This document shows positions 21,682 through 28,275 of a DNA stretch of 55,578 bases, one piece after another. Below the pieces are notes generated by a model. It saw nothing but the letters and a program-made list of their open reading frames with translations, searched no databases and had not been told where the DNA came from. The stretch is from a virus. The translations under genes and the position numbers were made by a program. Position 1 is the stretch's first letter. The number at the start of each line of letters is the position of its first letter. Location: the IMG/VR virus record IMGVR_UViG_3300045120_000280, positions 1 to 55,578 of that record. One strand, written 5' to 3'.

Positions 21682-22314
21682 ATGACGTACGACGAATGGG
21701 AACAATCTCAATTCGATAAGAACCCGTCTCCAGTCGGCGGGATGACCATGGGGGGAAACTCGCCCCCGCTGCCACCACCGAACAACGCAGGTGGACTGCT
21801 TCCAAGTTTCGGATACGACACCGGGAGCAAAATTTACAACGCTTTCCGTGGTGTGGAGAACTTCCTTCGTCCACGCCCCACCACCAATCCTTCCTTCGCT
21901 CCCATGGGCGGCGGCCAGCCTTCCTTTTCGGTGCCGCCGGGAGAGCGACAGGCACTTCAGATGCCCGGTCTTCAGCGCGTGATGGACGCTCGACGCCGAA
22001 TGCTCGATCTGGCCGACCCTCAGGTTAGGGCAGGAATTCCTCCACCTAGTTTACGGAAAACTTTAAGAAACTGGTGGGATCGCACCGGATACCAGGAGCC
22101 ACCAAACTTCAGGGCCATGCCAAGAATGAACTCCGGGCCTGAGGCGACACCATATCCACGGCCTCCGTGGCTCAATATGCGGAACTGGATGGACACCGGC
22201 GAGCGAGGGCCGCTTCCATTGCAGTCATACCGCCCCGGGGGTTATCCAGCTCCAGCCAATCCGCAGATGCCGGAGGCATACGACACCTTGACCTCAGGTG
22301 GCGCATTGGCATGA
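21682..22314 (+). CDS. Proline-rich probable virion protein (210 aa)
   Basis: GGGAG nine bases before the ATG. The N-terminus MTYDEWEQSQF resembles MSFEEWYDQHF of the next gene, suggesting a shared targeting or docking tag. The rest is Pro/Gly/Met-rich with several NFRAMPRM-like and RPPWLNMRNW segments, typical of extended proteins packed in capsids. No enzyme motif. Function is inferred only from composition and the shared tag. Confidence 0.6.
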   Translation: MTYDEWEQSQFDKNPSPVGGMTMGGNSPPLPPPNNAGGLLPSFGYDTGSKIYNAFRGVENFLRPRPTTNPSFAPMGGGQPSFSVPPGERQALQMPGLQRVMDARRRMLDLADPQVRAGIPPPSLRKTLRNWWDRTGYQEPPNFRAMPRMNSGPEATPYPRPPWLNMRNWMDTGERGPLPLQSYRPGGYPAPANPQMPEAYDTLTSGGALA

Positions 22315-22320
22315 CGCGCC

Positions 22321-24270
22321 ATGAGTTTCGAGGAATGGTATGACCAGCATTTCGGGTCAGCCGACCCAAATGTAGTCAAAGCCGGAAACATCGACCTTGG
22401 CGACCGTCCGGCGGTCTACAACGAAGACGGCACGGTAAGCACCGAAAGATCGTTCTCCATCGGAGACGAGTATGGCCGCGAAACCCTGATCCCTCAGGTT
22501 GTCGGCGGGAAGATGCTCAGTAAGAAAGACGCCATTAAGCACTATCGGGAGACAGGAGAGCACCTTGGAATCTACAAGGATATTCCCACGGCCAACGCTT
22601 ACGCCGACGCGATTCACAACCGGACTCCGAGGCTCGACACACCGGAAACATTTCCGGCAGGAAACCTTTTTCAGTCCGTCCGGGACTTGCCGGGATGGGC
22701 GGCCTATCGAATGTATCGCGGTGCCACCCGCAACGACTTGCCCGGGGAAGGCCCAAGCGCGCGGGAGCAGGAAGCTGCCGGTGTTATTCCACCGCCGTAC
22801 CAGCGGGGATCATTCAGTGTTGATAACGCCCGCGCCAACCTCAGGGACATAAAGAATGCGATTCTACCACCGGGGTTCTCAGTCCAGCGTGGACTTGATA
22901 GTGCCTTAGCTCCAGCCAAATGGTTGTTCAACGAAGTTCGGCAGGGCGTGTTACCCGATGAAGCCATCGAGGAAATCAAACGCAATCCCTATTCGCCTCG
23001 CTCCATTGAGTACATGACGCAGGCCGCCATCAGTCTAAGCGGCGGTAAAGGCGGCAGGGAAGTGCCGATGGGGCCAAGACCTGTGCCACGACGGGTATGG
23101 GATATGTGGAATCCCACAGATCATCCCGGGGTAAAGGTGGATGAGATGGGAAATCACTACGAGGCAACCGGCACCCATTACGATAAGGCCACGGGCGAAT
23201 CTCACATTGTCGTTAAGCCAACGGCTCCCGTTCCGCCACCTGAAGGAACATCCACTGGCATAAGTCCCAAGGAAGCACCACCAGGTACTGACCTCTTAAA
23301 GAAAACCATCGGTGATGCCTACGACGCGGCGGGTAAATCGTACAATCCCACGACATGGGAAGAACTAACACCGTGGCAGAAAGAGTGGTTTGAGAATCAA
23401 TGGAAGCTAGGTAACAGCCCATCCATGAAGGATGTGCCAGCCGAAGGAACAGGATTCGGGTCAGGGTTAGTTAAACCTGAAGACTGGCAGGATAATCCTT
23501 TCCAGAAGTTTATGGAAAAGACGTACCCCGGAGGAACGAGCGGGCCGTTTCCAGACCCTGAAACGCTTCCACCGGGTGAACTGTCTAAGCCATCTGAGCC
23601 TCTGAAGCCAGAACCTGGCAGCGCGATGGATGACCTTCAGAAGTCGCAGGAGTTACAAAAGGCGGTGGAAGACTGGAAAAAGAAACATGGCGGGCTAAAT
23701 CCATTTGAGCCACCGCCGTCAGTCGGAGACGATTTTCCGGAAATGCCACCCGGTGTTACGCCTGAAGATTACTGGAACCAAAATAAACCGGAAGGTGCAG
23801 GAAAGTACTGGGACAACCTCAATGACCCGAAATACTGGGATAGGAAGGACTCAGGGCCGCTCACAGGCCAGGCATGGGCGGATATTTATGCTACCCCGGA
23901 TGTGGAGTTCACGGTTGGGCCTAAGAAGCCAGCGGAACCCGGGACTCCGGAGTACCTGGACGAGACGCTCGACATCTTTAAGAACTTTGCTGACAAGTAT
24001 GGCGTTGAGCCTTATTCTCCGCCACCATCCGATTATCCCTCTGGAACGATACTGCCACCAGACCCAGGAGAATCACCGGCTGATTGGTGGAAACGGTACA
24101 CCTATCACAGAACGTGGCATCATCCTGGTGATAAATCATTCCCTGAACCTCCAACTGGGCCTACAAAAACGCCAAAGCCGCCAGCAAACTGGGACGACCT
24201 TTCACCAGAGCAACGGCAGGCTTGGTTTGACCGCTGGAAACCGCCAGAGCACGGCGGGAACAATCTCTAA
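22321..24270 (+). CDS. Large proline-rich probable virion protein with GNID module (649 aa)
   Basis: Residues 1-20 carry the MSFEEWYDQHF tag. Residues about 22-100 form the module GNIDLGDRPAVYNEDGTVST ... LIPQVVGGKMLSKKDAIKHY ... TGEHLGIYKDIPTANAYADA, which recurs in many phage structural proteins and in the 1904-aa protein of this phage (near residue 1223). The remaining 500 residues are Pro/Trp/Gly-rich with repeats of the type PPxxWDDLSPEQRQAWFDRW and PEDYWNQNKP. It is probably packaged or part of the virion although encoded on the early strand. Confidence 0.65.
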   Translation: MSFEEWYDQHFGSADPNVVKAGNIDLGDRPAVYNEDGTVSTERSFSIGDEYGRETLIPQVVGGKMLSKKDAIKHYRETGEHLGIYKDIPTANAYADAIHNRTPRLDTPETFPAGNLFQSVRDLPGWAAYRMYRGATRNDLPGEGPSAREQEAAGVIPPPYQRGSFSVDNARANLRDIKNAILPPGFSVQRGLDSALAPAKWLFNEVRQGVLPDEAIEEIKRNPYSPRSIEYMTQAAISLSGGKGGREVPMGPRPVPRRVWDMWNPTDHPGVKVDEMGNHYEATGTHYDKATGESHIVVKPTAPVPPPEGTSTGISPKEAPPGTDLLKKTIGDAYDAAGKSYNPTTWEELTPWQKEWFENQWKLGNSPSMKDVPAEGTGFGSGLVKPEDWQDNPFQKFMEKTYPGGTSGPFPDPETLPPGELSKPSEPLKPEPGSAMDDLQKSQELQKAVEDWKKKHGGLNPFEPPPSVGDDFPEMPPGVTPEDYWNQNKPEGAGKYWDNLNDPKYWDRKDSGPLTGQAWADIYATPDVEFTVGPKKPAEPGTPEYLDETLDIFKNFADKYGVEPYSPPPSDYPSGTILPPDPGESPADWWKRYTYHRTWHHPGDKSFPEPPTGPTKTPKPPANWDDLSPEQRQAWFDRWKPPEHGGNNL

Positions 24271-24277
24271 ACAAAAA

Positions 24278-24309
24278 GGGCGGCAGGTACACCGATGAAC
24301 CTACCGCCC
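24278..24309 (+). terminator. Intrinsic-type terminator after the 649-aa gene
   Basis: GGGCGGCAGGT (24278-24288) pairs with ACCTACCGCCC (24299-24309), an 11-bp stem with one mismatch and a 10-base loop, eight bases after the stop. It is preceded by an A-run and followed by AGTTTCGTCT, a modest U-rich tail. It separates the proline-rich gene pair from the replication operon. Confidence 0.65.
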
Positions 24310-24375
24310 AGTTTCGTCTCACTTCATCTACGATGAACACTTAACCTGAGGCGAAAAATAAATCTGAAAAAAAGT

Positions 24376-24404
24376 TTGTCAACACATCCGGAAACGTGTT
24401 TAGT
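24376..24404 (+). promoter_or_regulatory. Promoter of the replication operon
   Basis: TTGTCA (24376-24381), 17 bases, TTTAGT (24399-24404). Eight bases later an ATG at 24413 opens a 39-codon leader ORF. The transcript would start near 24411 and contain the long helix at 24436-24521 before the 107-aa gene. Confidence 0.6.
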
Positions 24405-24412
24405 GCGTTTCC

Positions 24413-24532
24413 ATGCACGTAAGGAACACTTCGCTCCAACCTTCCGGTGGGTGCTCTGTGTGTATCTCATGCGACAAGTGTGACCTACGTGCAAAGCACG
24501 GAGTACCCACCGGAGGGGTGGCGCATGTCTGA
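24413..24532 (+). CDS. Possible leader ORF with four-cysteine cluster (39 aa)
   Basis: ATG at 24413, eight bases after a -10 box, stop at 24530-24532 overlapping the start of the next gene. The peptide contains CSVCISCDKC (C-x2-C-x2-C-x2-C). It runs through the RNA helix at 24436-24521, so its translation would open the helix and expose the next gene's Shine-Dalgarno. It could equally be non-coding sequence constrained only by RNA structure; the cysteine run may be chance. Confidence 0.4.
   Translation: MHVRNTSLQPSGGCSVCISCDKCDLRAKHGVPTGGVAHV
24436..24521 (+). promoter_or_regulatory. Structured RNA that sequesters the Shine-Dalgarno of the replication operon
   Basis: Bases 24436-24456 pair with 24501-24521: 20 of 21 positions pair, two as G-U wobbles, one A-G mismatch. 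The core is CTTCCGGTGGGTGCTC against GAGTACCCACCGGAGG. The 3' arm contains GGAGGGG, the ribosome binding site of ATG 24525. Within the loop, CGTGC-AAA-GCACG (24488-24500) forms a second hairpin. The wobble pairs keep RNA but not DNA symmetry, which points to RNA function. It could be a riboswitch-like, protein-bound or leader-translation-controlled element. Confidence 0.65.
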
Positions 24533-24848
24533 GATTCAGGGAGCGTTCTTTCAGGAATGCACCCATCCGCACAAGGTCGTTGTAGCGGAAAAGCGCGGGC
24601 CGCACACAGCCAAGCTGGTTTGTAAACACTGCAAGAAATTCTTCCAGTGGGTGCCATCCGCTGAGAACGTCCAGCAGCGCAAAGAGAACACTGAAATTTT
24701 AACTGCGCTCGCCAAGCTGGAGCTGCCAGCATGGGAGCGCGAATTCGTGAGGACACTCGTCACTCACAGAAACATCAGTCCCAAGCAGCAGACGAAGCTA
24801 CTTGAGCTGCGGGACATCTACCTGAAAGACAAGAGGACTCACGTATGA
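24525..24848 (+). CDS. Small zinc-binding protein ahead of the primase (107 aa)
   Basis: The start at 24525 follows GGAGGGG; the upstream frame to 24447 runs through the RNA helix. Residues 10-45 contain ECTHPH and CKHCKKFFQW, a possible C/H zinc site. Residues 50-100 are helical (ENTEILTALAKLELPAWERE). A zinc-binding helper of the primase-helicase is plausible, since the stop overlaps the primase start by four bases. Confidence 0.7.
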   Translation: MSEIQGAFFQECTHPHKVVVAEKRGPHTAKLVCKHCKKFFQWVPSAENVQQRKENTEILTALAKLELPAWEREFVRTLVTHRNISPKQQTKLLELRDIYLKDKRTHV

Positions 24849-26767
24849 CCGTATCCATGGTGAAACGCTGTCACCAGACCGAAACCAGCCCCATCACGTT
24901 TGAGGAAATCTGGTCGGTCACACGCAACGGAGATCACGGACTCAAAGAGAAGATCACGCAAATACGTAACCGCTACGAAGCTGAACGGGATATAACCGGA
25001 GATGCGGTGAAGGCCAAGAAAGCTGTGGCCGACCTGAAGATGGAGCTGCCGGGATTCCTGCCTTCGGGGACGTTCACCACGCGCAACAATAACGCTCTGG
25101 TGGAATACTCCGGAATCCTGTGCGCCGATCTGGACTCCCTTGGTGACCGGTTGACCGCCATCAGGAACACGCTCAAGGACATGCCGTTTGTCCGGGCTAT
25201 CGCGCTGTCGCCATCAGGAGACGGGCTGAAGGTTTTCTTTAACGTCATTAACGATCCACTCAGGCATGAGGACTCGTTCCGAAACATCAAAATAGGCATC
25301 CGGGAGAGCCTGGAAGTGGATATTGACGAAAAGTGCAAAGACCTGGCCCGAATCTGCTTCTTTACGTACGATCCTGACCTTTGGGTCAGAATGGACGGCA
25401 ACGAGATATTTCCGCCTGCGGAGCCGTTGCCCCGGGGTAGGACATTTGTAGGAAACGCTCCGCATGATCCTACAAGTCTGACGTCAGCCGACGTCAACTC
25501 GCGCGAGCAGATCGCGTTCAGGCTCCTTGGGGAATTGCGGCCCGCGCCGGAGAAGGGCGGCTTCTTCGTGGCTTGCCCCGGGGTTGGCTTCCACACCAAC
25601 AAGAGCGGGGATAAGCACACCATTTTATTTCTGGAAACTGTCCCTACATTGCATTGCCAGCATTTGAGTTGTTCCCATGTTGTTGAGTCCTTCAACAAGG
25701 TGCTCCGCTCGGAAATCGCCAAAGCCGAGTTTCGGCCCGAGCCGCCGAAAGACCCGTTTGGGAAGAATGGAGCGGCAGTCGAGGACGACACCAAAAAAGA
25801 AGACGAATGGGCGGAATCCCTTGGTAAATCGTTCGTTACGTCGAAAGAACTGAAGGGACTCACCATCGTCCCGAGGAAGAAACTCATGGACGAGTGGTTC
25901 CGCGAGGGCGATTTGGGTTACATCTTCGGATTCCGTGGAGTGGCCAAAACATGGTTTGCCCTTGGACTGAGCACCGCGTTATCCACAGGGGCGAAATTCG
26001 GGGAATGGCCAGCGCACGAAGCCGTGGAAGTGGCCTATCTGGATAGCGAAATGCCAGCCGAGGACATTCGTTCCCGCGTCCTGGGGCTTGGATTGGACGA
26101 AAGCGAGCATTTCCACCTTCTGAACCATGAGCTGCTGTTTGAGCGCACCGGCAAGGTGGTCAACGTCAACAACATCGTCATCCAGAAGGCGATTACGCGC
26201 TATTGCATCCTGAACCGGATTCAGGTGCTGGTCGTGGATAACCTTTCCACGGCGGCCTACGGCATGCGGGAGAATGAGGCCGATAGCTGGGAGCAGATGA
26301 ATCGCTGGCTGCTTGAGTTACGGCGCGAGAAGATTTCCGTGGTCATCGTCCACCACGCGGGCCGCGCGGGCAACATGCGCGGCACTTCCAAGCGCGAGGA
26401 TGCGGCATTCTGGATCATTCAGCTCGATGACGCCAAGAAAGACTCCGACGACCGCAATGGCGCGCGGTTTATCACCCGATTCACTAAAGCCAGCCGGAAC
26501 ACCCAAACGGACGTTCCAGCCTACGAATGGCACTTCCTGACCGACTTCGCCACCAACGAAGTGTCCGTAACCTGCAAGAAAAGCGAGGGATTGGCCGTAT
26601 TCCATGCCGTGCTGGAGTCCGGAGTCACCAAACCCAGTGAGATCGCCAAAGTGATGGGAATTCAGGATTATCAAGTTTCCAGGCTCGCCAAGAAAGCCAT
26701 CGACATGGGGTGGTTGGAAAGAGCCAGCCGAGGCGAATACCGACTGGTTGAAATTAGCCCATCATGA
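24845..26767 (+). CDS. Primase-helicase: VirE/BT4734-like primase domain plus RepA-like ATPase (640 aa)
   Basis: Residues 60-210 match the VirE/BT4734-like N-terminal domain: PSGTFTTRNNNALVEYSGIL, the metal pair in CADLDSL and SPSGDGLKVFF. Residues 245-310 include a CPGVGFH...HCQHLSCSH zinc-finger-like segment typical of phage primase-helicases. From about 355 comes a RecA-type ATPase with P-loop GFRGVAKTW (alanine instead of the usual glycine before K) and Walker B IQVLVVDNLS. The last 60 residues form a winged helix (PSEIAKVMGIQDYQVSRLAK). It probably starts replication at the adjacent iterons. Confidence 0.82.
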   Translation: MTVSMVKRCHQTETSPITFEEIWSVTRNGDHGLKEKITQIRNRYEAERDITGDAVKAKKAVADLKMELPGFLPSGTFTTRNNNALVEYSGILCADLDSLGDRLTAIRNTLKDMPFVRAIALSPSGDGLKVFFNVINDPLRHEDSFRNIKIGIRESLEVDIDEKCKDLARICFFTYDPDLWVRMDGNEIFPPAEPLPRGRTFVGNAPHDPTSLTSADVNSREQIAFRLLGELRPAPEKGGFFVACPGVGFHTNKSGDKHTILFLETVPTLHCQHLSCSHVVESFNKVLRSEIAKAEFRPEPPKDPFGKNGAAVEDDTKKEDEWAESLGKSFVTSKELKGLTIVPRKKLMDEWFREGDLGYIFGFRGVAKTWFALGLSTALSTGAKFGEWPAHEAVEVAYLDSEMPAEDIRSRVLGLGLDESEHFHLLNHELLFERTGKVVNVNNIVIQKAITRYCILNRIQVLVVDNLSTAAYGMRENEADSWEQMNRWLLELRREKISVVIVHHAGRAGNMRGTSKREDAAFWIIQLDDAKKDSDDRNGARFITRFTKASRNTQTDVPAYEWHFLTDFATNEVSVTCKKSEGLAVFHAVLESGVTKPSEIAKVMGIQDYQVSRLAKKAIDMGWLERASRGEYRLVEISPS

Positions 26768-26773
26768 CCACAC

Positions 26774-26962
26774 TCTTGCAAACATCTTGCATCAACTCTT
26801 GCAGTAGGAGAGGCCAGTTCTTGCGTTCTAGCAGCCTATACTGTTGTGCAAGATGCAAGAACTCAGTTATCGTTCATTTTCAACGCTTTATGAGCCTAAG
26901 CCAAAAAGTCCGTCTTGCACTCTTGCAGGAGAGCCGTTTTGCACTCTTGCATAGTTCTTGCA
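26774..26962. repeat. TCTTGCA iteron cluster, candidate replication origin
   Basis: TCTTGCA occurs directly at 26774, 26785, 26797, 26913, 26921, 26945 and 26956, with a one-base variant (TCTTGCG) at 26819, and inverted (TGCAAGA) at 26847 and 26854. Several neighbours are 11-12 or about 22-24 bases apart, i.e. on one face of the helix. AT-rich stretches lie around 26861-26910. The cluster directly follows the primase-helicase gene, the classic place for an iteron origin. It also covers most of the 240-base gap before the methyltransferase. Confidence 0.65.
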
Positions 26963-26976
26963 TCTACGCATAAAAC
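26947..26976 (+). promoter_or_regulatory. Possible promoter and 9-codon leader before the methyltransferase
   Basis: TTGCAT (26947-26952), 18 bases, TAAAAC (26971-26976), then five bases to an ATG at 26982 that encodes MVLNQIPTE and stops at 27009-27011, overlapping the methyltransferase ATG at 27008. The distance matches other leaderless promoters. The -35 box is formed from an iteron, so origin binding could also regulate this gene. Confidence 0.35.
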
Positions 26977-27007
26977 GTAAAATGGTGTTGAACCAAATTC
27001 CTACGGA

Positions 27008-28057
27008 ATGACCCCCACCCCCACAATTCTAATAGGGGATGCGGCGGAAATCCTTTTGACGCTGCCTGACCGGAGCGTTCAAATGTGCGTTACGTCGCCC
27101 CCATACTACGGCCTCAGGGATTACGGTGATCCGCGCCAGCTCGGAGCTGAAGCCTCACCGGAGCTGTACATCATGCGGCTTGTCGAAATCAGCCGGGAGA
27201 TTCGCCGGGTTCTCAAGGACGACGGCACCTTCTGGCTGAACCTTGGAGATTCCTACTACAACTACAGGCCCGGGGCTGGGCAGGCACTGGTCAAGCAGAC
27301 CGTTTCGTCAAGTGGACAAGACCTTCCCCAGCTTTGTCCACGGCGGGGCAATGTCCTTTCCGGTTTCAAAGAGAAAGACAGGATGATGATTCCGGCGATG
27401 ACTGCCATAGCCTTGCGGGGCGATGGCTGGTGGCTGCGGGACGAGATCGTGTGGCACAAACCCAACCCGATGCCGGAGTCCGTGACCGACCGCACCACCA
27501 AGGCGCACGAATTCATCTACCTTTTGACCAAAAATCAGGACTACTACTACGATGCCGAGGCGATCAAGGTGCCGTATTCACCGGCAACCATGCCGCGCAT
27601 GGCGCGCGGCGTCAGCGATCACCACAAGAATGTTGACGGTGCCCCGGGGCAGACGCCACATTCAATGAACCAGCCTCGCCTCCACAGTGACTACAGCGGG
27701 CAGGCTACGAAGGATTACGAGCTGGCACTCGCGCAGAATCCCAGTGATTCCAAGCGGCGTATCGAAGAATCCATCCTCAATGGCACGGGCGCGAACAAGA
27801 AAAGCGTGTGGACTGTGGCCACTTCACCCTATCCCGACGCTCACTTCGCCACCTATCCTCCCGACCTTATCAAGCCCTGCATCCTGGCGGGCAGCAGGTA
27901 TGGCGACACGGTGCTTGACCCTTTCGGCGGGCGAGGTACAACGGGCGAAGTGTGCATTGAACTGGGAAGGAACGTCATCCTGATAGAACTGAACCCCAAG
28001 TTTGCCGCGTTGTGCGAGCACAGTGTCAACACCACGCCGGGTCTGCCCTTCCTATGA
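27008..28057 (+). CDS. DNA methyltransferase, beta class, N4-cytosine/N6-adenine type (349 aa)
   Basis: TSPPYYGLRDYG near residue 30 is catalytic motif IV. DPFGGRGTTGE near residue 300 is the S-adenosylmethionine motif I, followed by ILIELNPKF. Motif IV before motif I defines the beta class; SPPY is more usual in N4-cytosine enzymes but also seen in N6-adenine ones. No restriction partner lies nearby, so it probably protects phage DNA or alters host methylation. The target is unknown; CCCGGG is frequent in the genome and is one candidate. Confidence 0.88.
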   Translation: MTPTPTILIGDAAEILLTLPDRSVQMCVTSPPYYGLRDYGDPRQLGAEASPELYIMRLVEISREIRRVLKDDGTFWLNLGDSYYNYRPGAGQALVKQTVSSSGQDLPQLCPRRGNVLSGFKEKDRMMIPAMTAIALRGDGWWLRDEIVWHKPNPMPESVTDRTTKAHEFIYLLTKNQDYYYDAEAIKVPYSPATMPRMARGVSDHHKNVDGAPGQTPHSMNQPRLHSDYSGQATKDYELALAQNPSDSKRRIEESILNGTGANKKSVWTVATSPYPDAHFATYPPDLIKPCILAGSRYGDTVLDPFGGRGTTGEVCIELGRNVILIELNPKFAALCEHSVNTTPGLPFL

Positions 28058-28275
28058 GCCGCAACAAGCCTGCCGCCTACCATGCCGCCAAAAAGAAGAT
28101 GAAGCTGGAACGCCTGGTGGAAAAGTATTATGGGAAGCTGGCATTGTTGCAGGCATGGGAAGGCAGACGAGATGCCGACCCTGCTTACATCAGAGAATTG
28201 AAAGTGAAAGTCAGAATGTACAAAAACGACCTTACCTACCGAGGACACGACGATGTTAGTGATATACCCGTTTAG
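28054..28275 (+). CDS. Small basic protein (73 aa)
   Basis: ATG 28054 overlaps the methyltransferase stop. It is lysine-rich and helical (MSRNKPAAYHAAKKKMKLER, later IRELKVKVRMYKNDLTYRG). Overlap with the next gene by 23 bases. It may bind DNA or assist the methyltransferase; unproven. Confidence 0.6.
   Translation: MSRNKPAAYHAAKKKMKLERLVEKYYGKLALLQAWEGRRDADPAYIRELKVKVRMYKNDLTYRGHDDVSDIPV

Noticed and set aside
26764-26973. 69-codon ORF starting on the primase stop (ATGA)
   Set aside because: Its sequence is generated by the TCTTGCA iterons (repeated Leu-Leu-Gln/His and Ser-Cys), so the repeats rather than a protein explain the region.
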